Source of the DNA: Phenylobacterium sp.
GTDB taxonomy: Bacteria > Pseudomonadota > Alphaproteobacteria > Caulobacterales > Caulobacteraceae
Reading direction: 5' to 3'
Assembly: GCF_030697925.1 (NCBI RefSeq)
Contig: NZ_JAUYOJ010000130.1
Coordinates: 1-59,419 of the forward strand
DNA length: 59,419 bases
Position numbers and translations under genes: made by a program. Below the pieces are notes generated by a model. It made no database searches. It was not told the origin of the DNA and was given only the letters and a program-made list of their open reading frames with translations. Positions 1-8,830 of this stretch are shown here, in pieces (the stretch's first letter is position 1; each line of letters begins with the position of its first letter).

Positions 1-2704
1 GGCCGAAGAACGCCCCGCCCACCGCCAGCGGCAGGGCCGAGAGGATGACGATCGGCTTGAAGAACGACCGGAACAGCAGGACCAGCACGCCGTAGATCAT
101 CGCCACGCCGGAGAACACCGCCAGGCCGAAGGAGGCGAACAGCTCCTGCATGGCCTCCAGGTCGCCGGTCTCGGCCGGGGTCACGCCCCTGGGCAGGTTC
201 TTCATGATCGGCAGTTGGTCCACGGCCTTGTTGGCCACGCCCATCTCCACGCCGTTGAGCTCGGCCTGGACGGTCTGCTGGCGCTTGCGGTTGAGCCGCT
301 CGATCCGGGCGGGACCCGCCTGGAATTCCACGTCGGCCACCGCGTCCAGGGTGGTCATGCCGCCCGAGGCGGTGGGCAGGCGCAGGGCCTTGATCCGCTC
401 GATGTCGGCGCGGGCCTCGGCGGGCAGGCGGATGCGGATCGGCAGCCGGCGTTCGCCATCGGTCAGCTTGGCCACATTGGCGTCGATGTCGCCGACCGTG
501 GCGACACGGGCGGCCTGGGCGATGGCGTCCACCGAGACGCCCAGGCGGGCGGCCTCGTCGGCGCGGGGCCGGATGACCACCTCGGGTCCGACAGGCGGGG
601 TGGCCGGGCGAGGATCGGCGATCACGTCCAGGGTCCGCATCTGGCGCTCCAGCTCGGTGGAGGCGGCCAGCAGGGCGTCGGGGTCGTCGCTGGTGAGGAT
701 CTTCTGCAGGCCGGCCGCCCCCTGGAAGTCCAGGAAGCTGACGCGGGCGTCGGGGATGGCCAGCAGCTCGGCGCGCATCTCCTTGCGCAGCGCCTCACCG
801 GTGATGTCGCGCTTCTCGTTGAGCAGCACGGTGACGGTCCCCGAACGCAGGTCGCCGCCGCCGCCGCCCATGCTGCCGGGACCGGCCGAAGCCACGGTCG
901 AGCCCATCTGGGCGAAGACCCCGATGACCTCGGGGCGCTGCTGGAACACCTGGTGGATCCGCGCGGCCACCTCTTCCATGTCCGCCGCCGTGGCGCCCGG
1001 CGGGCCCTGGACATTGACATAGACGTAGTCGGGATCGCCGGCCGGCTGGAAGCCTTGGGGTAGCAGGGTGGCCAGGAACAGGGAGCCCACGAACATCAGG
1101 CCGCCGGCGATGGAAGCGATGATCCGATGGTCCAGCGCCCATTCCAGGGCGTTGCGGTAGAAGCCCTCGAAGGGTTTGCGCGGGTGGGGGTGGGTCGCCG
1201 GCTTCATCAGGTAGGCGGCCATCAGCGGAGTCAGCAGCCGGGCGACCACCAGCGAGAACAGCACCGCCACCGAGACGGTGATCCCGAACTCGCGGAAGAA
1301 CTGGCCGGCCATGCCCTTCATGAACGAGACCGGGGTGAACACCACGATGATGGCCATGGTGGTGGCCACCACCGCCAGGCCGATGGCGTCGGCGCCTTCC
1401 ATGGCCGCCTGGAACGGGCGCATGCCCTGGGAGACCCGCTTCTCGATGTTCTCGATCTCGACGATGGCGTCGTCGACCAGGATGCCGACCACCAGGGTGA
1501 GCGCCAGCAGGGTCACCACGTTCAGCGAGAAGCCGAACAGCTGCATGAAGAAGAAGGTGGGGATCAGCGAGACCGGCATGGCGAAGGCGGTGATCGCCGT
1601 CGAGCGCCAGTCGCGCAGGAAGAACAGCACCACCAGGGCGGCCAGGAACATGCCTTCCAGCAGCACATGCTGGGTGGCGCGGAAGCTGGCGCGGGTCTCA
1701 TCCACCGCCGAGAAGATCTTCGTGAAGGTGACCCCCTTGTGGGTGGTCTCCAGCTCTTTCAGCTTGGCCAGGACCTTGTCCTCGACCGCCACGTCGCTGG
1801 CGTCCTTGGTCTTCATGACCATGACGCCGACCACGGGCCGGCCGTTGAGGCGGGCGAAACCGCGCACCTCCGACGAGCCGTCGCCGACCTCGGCGATATC
1901 GGTCAGCTTCACAAAGCCGCCAGCGCCGGTGGGCACGGTGAACTCGCGCAGCAGGGCCAGGGTGTTGACCGATCCCAGCACCCTCAGGGTCTGCTCGCGC
2001 CCGCCCACCTGCACCCGGCCGCCGGGGGAATCCAGATCGGCGGCGCGCAGGGCGTTGTTGACCTGGCTGGCGGTCAGACCGCGGGCGTTCAGCTTGTCGG
2101 GGTCGAGAATGACGTTGATCTCGCGGGTCACCCCGCCGACCCGCGCCACCTGGGCCACGCCCTTCTCGCCCTGCAGGGCGCGGGCCAGGGTGTCGTCGAC
2201 GAACCAGGACAGCTCCACGTCCGACATGGCCGGGGCGGCCACGGCGTAGGTCATGATCGGCAGGTTGTCGAACTCGACCCGGGCCACGGTGGGCTCGTCG
2301 ATCTCGCGCGGCAGGACCGACCTGGCCTGGTCGATCCGCGACTGGACCTCGTCGGTCTTCTTCTGCAGGTCCTCGCCCAGCTCGAATTCGATATTGGTGC
2401 TGGAGACGCCTTGGGTGACGGTGGAATAGACGTTCTTGACGTTGGCCAGGCTGGCCACCGCGTCCTCAACGGGACGGGTGATCTGGGTCTCCATCTCGCC
2501 CGGCGCCGCGCCGTTCTGCGTCACGGTCACCGAGACCATGGGCAGGGAGACGTCGGGATACATCTTCACCGTCAGCCCGGCATAGGCGAACACCCCGGCC
2601 AGGACGAGGGCGGCGAACAGCACCGCCACCGGCACCGGATTCATGATCGCCCAGGCGGAGATGCGCATCCCGCCCGAGCCGTCGTGGGGATTGGGGGCGG
2701 TCAT
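1..2704 (-). CDS. RND efflux pump inner-membrane permease (AcrB/MexB type), partial
   Basis: Inner-membrane, proton-driven pump of a tripartite efflux system. About 901 residues are visible; the C-terminus lies beyond base 1, and the family is usually 1030-1050 residues, so roughly 130 are missing. It begins MTAPNPHDGSGG, has a first membrane helix around residues 15-37, and carries the proton-relay motif GILVDDAIVEIENIE in the fourth helix (the two Asp near residues 408-409). Its ATG overlaps the stop of the adaptor gene as ATGA, so the two are translationally coupled. The substrate cannot be read from sequence. It could belong to the HAE1 drug class; no heavy-metal signature was seen. Confidence 0.93.
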   Translation of the reverse strand, partial: MTAPNPHDGSGGMRISAWAIMNPVPVAVLFAALVLAGVFAYAGLTVKMYPDVSLPMVSVTVTQNGAAPGEMETQITRPVEDAVASLANVKNVYSTVTQGVSSTNIEFELGEDLQKKTDEVQSRIDQARSVLPREIDEPTVARVEFDNLPIMTYAVAAPAMSDVELSWFVDDTLARALQGEKGVAQVARVGGVTREINVILDPDKLNARGLTASQVNNALRAADLDSPGGRVQVGGREQTLRVLGSVNTLALLREFTVPTGAGGFVKLTDIAEVGDGSSEVRGFARLNGRPVVGVMVMKTKDASDVAVEDKVLAKLKELETTHKGVTFTKIFSAVDETRASFRATQHVLLEGMFLAALVVLFFLRDWRSTAITAFAMPVSLIPTFFFMQLFGFSLNVVTLLALTLVVGILVDDAIVEIENIEKRVSQGMRPFQAAMEGADAIGLAVVATTMAIIVVFTPVSFMKGMAGQFFREFGITVSVAVLFSLVVARLLTPLMAAYLMKPATHPHPRKPFEGFYRNALEWALDHRIIASIAGGLMFVGSLFLATLLPQGFQPAGDPDYVYVNVQGPPGATAADMEEVAARIHQVFQQRPEVIGVFAQMGSTVASAGPGSMGGGGGDLRSGTVTVLLNEKRDITGEALRKEMRAELLAIPDARVSFLDFQGAAGLQKILTSDDPDALLAASTELERQMRTLDVIADPRPATPPVGPEVVIRPRADEAARLGVSVDAIAQAARVATVGDIDANVAKLTDGERRLPIRIRLPAEARADIERIKALRLPTASGGMTTLDAVADVEFQAGPARIERLNRKRQQTVQAELNGVEMGVANKAVDQLPIMKNLPRGVTPAETGDLEAMQELFASFGLAVFSGVAMIYGVLVLLFRSFFKPIVILSALPLAVGGAFFG

Positions 2705-3813
2705 CGGGCCTTGCTCGCGGGCTTGGCGGCGGCGGCCTCAACGGGCTTGACCAGGTCGCCGTCCAGTAGGAAGGCCGCGGCGTTCTGCACGATCCGAGTG
2801 CCGGCTGGCGGCCCCTTGACCAGGGCGACCATGCCGCCGCCGCGCGCGCCGGTGGTGATGGCCACGCGCCTGACCTTGTTGGCGGCGTCCACCGTCATGA
2901 CGCTAGCCCCGTCGGCGTCGTAGCGGATGGCGGTCTCGGGCGCCGAGAGGCCAGCGCCGACCGCATCGTCGAACTGGGCGCGGCCATAGCCGCCGGCGCG
3001 GATGTCGGAGCGGACCGGCAGCAGGATGCGCACGATCCCCAGCTTCGACTGGGTGTTCACCTGGGGCGAGACCAGCCGCACATGGCCGACGGCGCTCGCC
3101 CCCGACGGCAGAGTGACGGTGGCGCGCTGGCCGGGACGCACCCGGGCCAGGTCGTCCTCGGTCAGTTCGGCGGCGAGCTCGATCTGGCCGTCGCGGGCGA
3201 TGCGGAACCAGGGGGTCCCGCCCCCGGCCGAGAGATCGCCCGGCCGCACCGTGCGTTCCAGCACCAGGCCGGAGACCGGGGCGGAGACGGCGAGCTTGCC
3301 GGCCCGGGTGGTGGCGTCGCGATAGGCGGCGGCCTGGGCGTTGGCGGTGGCGCGCGCGGCGCGGGCCTGGAAGCGGCGCTGGTCCAGCGCCTCGTCGGAG
3401 AGCACGCCCTGGCCGTCAAGGTCCTTGACGCGGGCGGCCTCGCGCTCGGCTTGCTCGGCCTGGACCGCGGCCTGGGCGGCCAGGGCCTTCTGCTGCTCGA
3501 CCTGGGCGCTGATCAGGGCGCCGTCGAGCTGGGCCAGGGTCTGGCCGGCGCGCACATAGGCGCCCTCCTCGACCAGCACGCGGGCGACGCGATAGCCGGT
3601 GACCTCGGGGGCGACGGCGGCCTCCTCGCGGGGGATCAGGCTGCCCGAAGCTGTGAGCGCCCCGGTGATCGGACGGGCTTCGACGCGGACCACGCGCACG
3701 GCGCGGGCCTGGGCGGCCGGGTCCTTCTTCGGCGGCTCCTTCTTGCCGCAGGCGGCGAGGGCCAGGAGCGAGGCGGCGACCGTGACGGTCAGCAGGGCTT
3801 TGGATCTCGTCAC
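2701..3813 (-). CDS. RND efflux periplasmic adaptor (HlyD/AcrA family), lipoprotein
   Basis: Membrane-fusion protein linking the RND pump to the outer membrane channel. I chose the GTG at 3813 (VTRSKALLTVTV...) because it gives a lipoprotein signal with lipobox LAAC at Cys22; the longer upstream reading only translates the neighbouring gene out of frame. The mature part shows a biotinyl-lipoyl-like barrel (around VAPEVTGYRVARVLVEEG), an alanine/glutamine-rich helical hairpin (residues about 110-180) and a beta-barrel domain, giving 370 residues, normal for the family. The stop overlaps the pump start. It lies 1 base after the stop of the outer membrane factor, so the order is outer membrane factor, adaptor, pump. 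Confidence 0.92.
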   Translation of the reverse strand: MTRSKALLTVTVAASLLALAACGKKEPPKKDPAAQARAVRVVRVEARPITGALTASGSLIPREEAAVAPEVTGYRVARVLVEEGAYVRAGQTLAQLDGALISAQVEQQKALAAQAAVQAEQAEREAARVKDLDGQGVLSDEALDQRRFQARAARATANAQAAAYRDATTRAGKLAVSAPVSGLVLERTVRPGDLSAGGGTPWFRIARDGQIELAAELTEDDLARVRPGQRATVTLPSGASAVGHVRLVSPQVNTQSKLGIVRILLPVRSDIRAGGYGRAQFDDAVGAGLSAPETAIRYDADGASVMTVDAANKVRRVAITTGARGGGMVALVKGPPAGTRIVQNAAAFLLDGDLVKPVEAAAAKPASKAR

Positions 3814-3814
3814 G

Positions 3815-5248
3815 TTAGCGAGCCTTCTTGTTGTTGGGGGCGGACGCCAGGGGCCAGCCGCCGCCGAGCGCCTTGTAGGTCTGGACGGCGCGGCGCAGGG
3901 CCTGGACCTGGGCGCCGGTCTCTTGGGTCCGCACCGCGCGCCAGGACTGCTCGGCGCCGAGCGCGGTCTGAAGGTCGGTGAGGCCGGCGGCGTAGCCGCG
4001 GCGCGAGGCCTCGTAGGCTCGCTCGGCGCGGTCCTCGCCGGCGTCCAGCAGCTCGACCCGGCGGCGGTCGGAGGCCAACTGGACCATGGCGTTCTCGGCC
4101 TCGCCATAGGCGACCTGCACGGCCTTCTCGTAGGCGATGGCGGCCTGTTCGACCTTGGCGTTCTGCACCTTCAGCTCCGAGAGCAGGCGCGGGATGTCGA
4201 GCACCGGGACGGTGACATTGCCGCCGAGCGTCCAGCTCTGGATGGTGGCCGAATAGCCGGGCTGCTCGGTCTTCTGGACGCCGATCCCCGGCGCCAGCTT
4301 GAAGGTCGGCAGGAAGGCCAGCCGCGCATAGTCGCGCCGGCCGAGCGACGAGACCAGCATGGCCTCGGCCTGGCGCACGTCTGGCCGTCGGGTCAGTAGC
4401 TCTCCCGGCAGGCTGGCGGGAACCTCGGGGATCGCGCCCACCTGGGCGTCGACGGCCAGGTTCGTGGTGGGTTCGATCCCGCGTCCGACCAGGATCAGCA
4501 GGGTGCGGCGCTGAGCCTGCAGCTCGGCCTCCAGGCCGGCCGCCTGGGCCCGGGCCTGGGCGAGGTCGCCCGCCACCCGATCCTCGTCCGAGCGCGAGGC
4601 GATGCCCCGCTCGACGCGGGTCTGGGCGATCTGAGCCAGGCTCTCCTGGATGCGGACGGTCTCGCGGGCGTCGGCAAGCTGGATGGCCAGGCCGCGGGCC
4701 TGGAAATAGCTGTCGGCCACGCTGGCCGCGAGGCTGGCGCGGGTCCCCTCATAGTCGAGGCGGGCGGCGGCCATCTCGGCGTTGGCGGCCCGCCGCGCGG
4801 CGAACACCCGGCCGAACAGGTCGATCTCCCAGGTGACGTCGAAATTGGCCGATCGGCTCTCGCTCTCGCCGCTGGAGGAGAAGCCTGGGATGTTGACGAC
4901 CGTGCCGGCGACCACCTCGTTCTCGGTCCTCGACGCCGCGCCGCGGATGTTGCCCTGGGGCAGGAAGGCGGTGAGCGCCCCGGAGCGCTGGGCGCGGGCC
5001 TCCTTCAGCCGCGCCGCGGCTGAGCGGGCGTCGGGGCTGGCGGCCAGGGCCTGATCGATCAGGCCCGTGAGCTGCGGATCCTCGAAGGCGGTCCACCAGG
5101 CGTCCAGCGCGACGACCCCGGCCGGTGGTCCGGCGGGCAGCTCGTAGGCGGCGGGCAGACGGGTGTCGACCTCGCGCGTCGAGGCGCAAGCCGCCAGCGC
5201 GAGGCAGGCCACGGCCACGGGGCCGGCTGCGAGAGAAGCTGGGCGCAT
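3815..5248 (-). CDS. Outer membrane efflux lipoprotein, NodT/TolC family
   Basis: Outer membrane exit duct of the RND system. 477 residues with lipobox ALAAC (Cys21) and two TolC-type OEP halves, typical of the NodT subfamily. Characteristic segments include LPAAYELPAG near the N-terminus, a segment TRRPDVRQAEA near residue 290 and helical repeats around AEQSWRAVRTQETG near the C-terminus. It is the first gene of the three-gene efflux operon, and a 336-base leader precedes it. No local TetR or two-component gene adjoins the operon, so its regulator is elsewhere or is one of the more distant TetR genes. Confidence 0.93.
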   Translation of the reverse strand: MRPASLAAGPVAVACLALAACASTREVDTRLPAAYELPAGPPAGVVALDAWWTAFEDPQLTGLIDQALAASPDARSAAARLKEARAQRSGALTAFLPQGNIRGAASRTENEVVAGTVVNIPGFSSSGESESRSANFDVTWEIDLFGRVFAARRAANAEMAAARLDYEGTRASLAASVADSYFQARGLAIQLADARETVRIQESLAQIAQTRVERGIASRSDEDRVAGDLAQARAQAAGLEAELQAQRRTLLILVGRGIEPTTNLAVDAQVGAIPEVPASLPGELLTRRPDVRQAEAMLVSSLGRRDYARLAFLPTFKLAPGIGVQKTEQPGYSATIQSWTLGGNVTVPVLDIPRLLSELKVQNAKVEQAAIAYEKAVQVAYGEAENAMVQLASDRRRVELLDAGEDRAERAYEASRRGYAAGLTDLQTALGAEQSWRAVRTQETGAQVQALRRAVQTYKALGGGWPLASAPNNKKAR

Positions 5249-5584
5249 CGTTCTTTTCGTCTACTGAGCCCGGGAATCGCCGGCCGGGAATTCCCGGCCT
5301 TGGGGAGGCGCGACCCAGGTCTGAGTATCGGCAGTTCTGTACATGGTACGACGTCGTGTCGATGGCAGGCCAGTCACATTAAAAAAGCTTAACAATATCC
5401 GGCCGGCTCTCGTAGCGTCAGCGACCTAGCGCATCGCGCGCCTTGGCGCACGCGCCTTTGGGGCCGCGAGCGCGGCGCGGCGGCCACACTTGCGACCCGA
5501 ATGGAGGTGCAAAAGCGGCCTTCCGCCCTCGCATCGCCCGATCTAGGGTCCTGCGGCATTTCCAATCCCCCTTCTGAGTGATCC
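5249..5584. promoter_or_regulatory. Divergent control region between efflux operon and M28 peptidase
   Basis: A 336-base gene-free stretch that must hold promoters for both directions. Seen in it: an 18-bp perfect palindrome GGCCGGGAATTCCCGGCC (5282-5299) in the leader of the efflux operon, the inverted repeat GTAC-ATG-GTAC (5339-5349) running into the perfect 10-mer ACGACGTCGT (5348-5357), and TTAA-N6-TTAAC (5379-5393). The GTAC repeat is the best operator candidate because repressors of RND operons often bind such dyads, but no binding protein can be named. Confidence 0.45.
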
Positions 5585-7234
5585 ATGAAACAGTTTCTCC
5601 TCGCTGGCGCGTCGGCATGGGCGGTTTTCGCCGGACAGGCCCTGGCCGCCGATCTCGATCCCGCCAAGATCTCGGGCCATATCCAGGTCCTGGCCTCCGA
5701 CGCCTTTGAGGGCCGCGGCCCCGCCACCGAGGGTGAGAAGAAGACCGTCGCCTACATCGCCGAACAGTTCAAAGCGGTGGGCCTGAAGCCGGGCGGCGAC
5801 CTCAAGGACGGCCAGCGCGCCTGGACCCAGGACGTGCCCCTGGCCCGCTTCGAGACCAAGGGCCCGGTGACCGTGAGCGTCACCTCGGGCGGGGCGACCC
5901 AGAGCTGGACCCAGGGCGAGGAGATCGCCATCCGCGCCGCTCAGACCGGGGTCGACCATGTCAGCGTCAAGGACGCCCCGATCGTCTTCGTCGGCTACGG
6001 CGTCACCGCGCCGGAGCGCAAGTGGGACGACTTCAAGGGCGTCGACCTGAAGGGCAAGATCGCGCTGGTCCTGGTCAACGACCCCGACTTCGAGGGCGGC
6101 GAAGGCGACTTCGGCGGCAAGGCCATGACCTACTATGGCCGCTGGACCTACAAGTACGAGGAGGCCGCCCGCCAGGGCGCGATCGGCTTCCTGGTGATCC
6201 ACGAGACCGCCGCCGCCTCCTACGGCTGGGCGACGGTGAAGAATTCCAACACCAACGTCATCTTCGACATCATCCGCGCCAAGCCCGCCGAGGCGCACGC
6301 CCCCGTCGAGGGTTGGGTCCAGCTCGACAAGACCAAGGCGTTGTTCCAAGCGGCCGGCCTCGACTTCGAGACCCTGAAGGCCCAGGCCAAGACCCGCGCC
6401 TTCAAGCCGGTGGTCCTGTCCGGGGCGACCATCTCCATCGACTACGCCGTCGACGCCCAGAAGATCGTCTCCAAGAACGTGGTCGGGATCATCCCTGGCG
6501 CGAAGCGGCCGGACGAGACCCTGATCTACTCCTCGCACTGGGATCACCTGGGGGTCGGCCTGCCCGACGCCAAGGGCGACAAGATCTACAACGGCGCCGT
6601 CGACAACGCCGACGGCATCGCCACCATGATCGAGATCGGCCGCGCCTTCGCCAAGGGTCCCAAGCCGGACCGCTCGGTGGTCTTCCTGGCGGTCACCGCC
6701 GAGGAGAAGGGCCTGCTCGGCTCGGAATACTACGCCGACGCGCCGCTCTATCCGCTGAGCACGACGGTGGCGAACATCAACATGGACGCCCTCTCGCCGG
6801 CTGGCCCCGCGAGGGACTTCGGCTCGTCGGGCAACGCGGCGTCGACCCTGCAGGACGACCTGATCGCCACGGGCAAGGCCAAGGGCCGCTACTACACCCC
6901 CGACCCGCGTCCGGAGGCCGGCAGCTTCTTCCGTTCCGACCACTTCTCCTTCGCCAAGCGCGGCGTTCCGGCCATCTCGTTCGGCTCGGGCCGGAACCTG
7001 GTCAATGGCGGCAAGGCGGCCGGGGACGCCTTCTCGAAGGCCTACACCGCCGACAAGTACCATCAGCCGGCGGACGAGATCGGCCCGGACTGGAACTTCG
7101 AGGGTCTGGTCCTGGACGGTGAACTGATGCTGGACCTGGGCCGCAAGCTCGCCAATTCGACCGAGTGGCCAGCCTGGAAAGAGGGCTCGGAATTCAAGCA
7201 AACCCGCGACGCCACGGCGTCCCAACGCAAGTGA
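5585..7234 (+). CDS. Secreted M28-family zinc peptidase
   Basis: Predicted periplasmic aminopeptidase. 549 residues with signal peptide MKQFLLAGASAWAVFAGQALA. A PA-like insert domain spans about 125-260 (FVGYGVTAPERKWDDFKGV), followed by the M28 catalytic domain. Metal and catalytic residues are visible in order: SSHWDHLG (His near 318), VDNADG (Asp near 340), AEEKGLLGSE (the two Glu near 372), NMDA (Asp near 400), SDHFSFAKRG (His near 453). This is the complete co-catalytic set. A paralogue lies at 15295-16944 on the other strand. The DUF72 gene follows 8 bases downstream and is probably co-transcribed. The peptide substrate is unknown. Confidence 0.92.
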   Translation: MKQFLLAGASAWAVFAGQALAADLDPAKISGHIQVLASDAFEGRGPATEGEKKTVAYIAEQFKAVGLKPGGDLKDGQRAWTQDVPLARFETKGPVTVSVTSGGATQSWTQGEEIAIRAAQTGVDHVSVKDAPIVFVGYGVTAPERKWDDFKGVDLKGKIALVLVNDPDFEGGEGDFGGKAMTYYGRWTYKYEEAARQGAIGFLVIHETAAASYGWATVKNSNTNVIFDIIRAKPAEAHAPVEGWVQLDKTKALFQAAGLDFETLKAQAKTRAFKPVVLSGATISIDYAVDAQKIVSKNVVGIIPGAKRPDETLIYSSHWDHLGVGLPDAKGDKIYNGAVDNADGIATMIEIGRAFAKGPKPDRSVVFLAVTAEEKGLLGSEYYADAPLYPLSTTVANINMDALSPAGPARDFGSSGNAASTLQDDLIATGKAKGRYYTPDPRPEAGSFFRSDHFSFAKRGVPAISFGSGRNLVNGGKAAGDAFSKAYTADKYHQPADEIGPDWNFEGLVLDGELMLDLGRKLANSTEWPAWKEGSEFKQTRDATASQRK

Positions 7235-7242
7235 GGCGCTAG

Positions 7243-8046
7243 ATGGCTGGCAAGGGCCTGATCCGGGCCGGGATTGGAGGCTGGACCTTCGAACCCTGGC
7301 GGGGCGTGTTCTATCCCAAGGGGCTGAAACAGGCCGACGAGCTGAACTACGCCAGCCGTCACCTGACCACCCTGGAGATCAACTCCACCTACTATTCCAG
7401 CCAGAAACCCGAGACCTTCGCCAAGTGGGCGGCCTCCACTCCGGACGGCTTCGTCTTTTCGGTGAAGGCCTCGCGGTTCGCCACCAACCGCCGGGTCCTC
7501 GCCGAGGGCGCGGACTCCATGCAGAAGTTCCTGACCCAGGGGATCGTCGAGCTGGGCGACCGGCTGGGGCCGATCCTCTGGCAGTTCATGCCGACCAAGA
7601 AGTTCGACCCCGACGATTTCGCCGGCTTCCTCGATCTGCTGCCCAAGACCCAGGACGGCCTGAAGCTCCGCCACGTGGTCGAGGTGCGGCACGCCAGCTT
7701 CGCCGACCCGGCCTTCATCAAGCTGTGCCGCGACCGCGGCGTGGCGATCTGCGTCTCGGAGAACGAGAACTATCCGCTGATCCCCGACATCACGGCCGAC
7801 TTCGTCTACGCCCGCCTGCTGAAGGGTTCCGACGACCTGCCGAACGGCTATCCCGAGGACGGCCTCGACGCCTGGGCCGAGCGGTTCACGGCCTATTCGA
7901 GCGGCCAGGTCCCCGGCGACCTGCCGCCCATCGACCGCACCGGCCCGCCGGAAGGTCCGCGCGAAGTGTTCGCCTACTTCATCCACGAGGGAAAGGTCCG
8001 CGCCCCGGCCGCGGCCCAGGCCCTGTTGTCGCGGGTCAACAAGTAG
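7243..8046 (+). CDS. DUF72 family protein (YecE-like)
   Basis: 267-residue cytoplasmic protein of the DUF72/YecE family, a TIM-barrel-like fold of unknown biochemical role. Family hallmarks seen: IRAGIGGWTFEPWRGVFYP at the N-terminus, LTTLEINSTYYSSQKPETF, the FSVKASRF segment, LGPILWQFMP and VEVRHASFADP. The start ATG lies 8 bases after the M28 peptidase stop. A palindromic intergenic element follows. The function is not established for the family, so none is proposed. Confidence 0.9.
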   Translation: MAGKGLIRAGIGGWTFEPWRGVFYPKGLKQADELNYASRHLTTLEINSTYYSSQKPETFAKWAASTPDGFVFSVKASRFATNRRVLAEGADSMQKFLTQGIVELGDRLGPILWQFMPTKKFDPDDFAGFLDLLPKTQDGLKLRHVVEVRHASFADPAFIKLCRDRGVAICVSENENYPLIPDITADFVYARLLKGSDDLPNGYPEDGLDAWAERFTAYSSGQVPGDLPPIDRTGPPEGPREVFAYFIHEGKVRAPAAAQALLSRVNK

Positions 8047-8049
8047 ATT

Positions 8050-8188
8050 TTCCTCCCCCGTTTGACGGGGGAGGGGGACCGCCGATAGGCGGTGGAGGGG
8101 GCGGCCTCAGGCTCAGAGCCCGGTCTCGCCCCCTCCACCATCCTGGCAGATGGTCCCCCTCCCCCATTCGCTACGCGATGTGGGAGGA
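8050..8188. repeat. Intergenic palindromic element (CTCCCCC family)
   Basis: Non-coding imperfect palindrome between convergent genes. It contains a tight hairpin CTCCCCCGT-TTG-ACGGGGGAG (8053-8073), and its outer arms (TCCTCCC near 8050, GGGAGGA near 8181) and inner GGGGGACC/GGTCCCCC segments pair across about 130 bases. It resembles the C/G-rich intergenic repeats common in Caulobacterales and is similar in style to the element at 15131-15276. Confidence 0.65.
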
Positions 8189-8210
8189 AGAGAACCTCCA
8201 AAACGCAAAA

Positions 8211-8234
8211 CGCCTCCGGCTGAAGCCGGAGGCG
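8211..8234 (-). terminator. Rho-independent terminator of the small secreted protein gene
   Basis: Perfect 10-bp stem with TGAA/TTCA loop (CGCCTCCGGC ... GCCGGAGGCG). On the minus strand it is followed by TTTTGCGTTTT, so it terminates transcription arriving from 8270-8578. Confidence 0.8.
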
Positions 8235-8269
8235 TACTGGCAAGAATACAGAATTCTTGGTGGTGCGGT

Positions 8270-8578
8270 TTAGGCGCCGCCCGGGAAGCGCATCGGAACC
8301 TTCACGGTCCCGGTCTTGGTTCCCATCGGCAGGGCCTCGGCCACGCAGAGCGCCGCCTTATCGAAACCCTTACCCGCCTTGTTGTCTTCCAGCACCTTGC
8401 AGCCCGAAAGCTTGCCGGCGTCGGCCGTGCATTCGAGCATGACCATCGCCGCGTCACGCGTGTTCGCGTGCTTGGTCAGGCATTTGCTCATGCTGGCTTG
8501 GAAGTCAGCTGCGGATGACGCGCCGGCAAAAGCCAGGCAGAGAGCGACACCCCCCACGATCTTGATGAAATTTTTCAT
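8270..8578 (-). CDS. Small secreted protein resembling half a TonB C-terminal domain
   Basis: 102 residues. Signal peptide MKNFIKIVGGVALCLAFAGASSA, then a mature part of about 78 residues with three cysteines (SKCLTKH, LECTADAGKLSGCKV) and a fourth in ALCVAEAL. The segment from ECTADAGKLSGCKVLEDN to TGTVKVPMRF matches the pattern of TonB/TolA C-terminal domains (variable, Gly-x-Leu, Cys, Val, then aromatic/Gly, Ala-Ala-Leu, and a closing V.VP..F strand), but no membrane anchor or proline linker is present. It could be a soluble periplasmic partner. The assignment is inference from pattern. It has its own terminator downstream. Confidence 0.72.
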   Translation of the reverse strand: MKNFIKIVGGVALCLAFAGASSAADFQASMSKCLTKHANTRDAAMVMLECTADAGKLSGCKVLEDNKAGKGFDKAALCVAEALPMGTKTGTVKVPMRFPGGA

Positions 8579-8830
8579 CGCCCCACTCCTTTCTAGATAA
8601 CGGACGCATCCCCTCTATGCAGGATTCAGGTTAAAGGAATCTGAGTCGGCGAAGTGATTTGTAGTTAACACGAAGTAAAGACGCTGCGACGTTTTGGCGC
8701 TGATCTCGCTGGTCTTTATAGACCCGAGCGCGCGCAAGAGGCGCGAGAAACGGGGTTTCAGTGACGATTGGTTAGCAACCTCACGCCATGGTGTTCGAAA
8801 TGCTAATCGTCCTTCTGGGGGATATCGGAA

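Noticed and set aside
1127..2923. Long open frames opposite or inside real genes, e.g. 1127-2923 (+), 5543-7225 (-), 8615-10738 (-), 20443-21807 (+), 21846-23735 (+)
   Set aside because: High GC leaves antisense and shifted frames open. These read as His/Gly/Arg/Ala-rich low-complexity strings without motifs and lie opposite clear genes.
5379..5393. TTAA-N6-TTAAC as CtrA box
   Set aside because: Spacing is 6, not 7, and CtrA is strict about spacing.
8665..8679. TTAA-N7-TAAA as CtrA box for the chemoreceptor
   Set aside because: One position off the consensus and 150 bases upstream, so mentioned only in passing.
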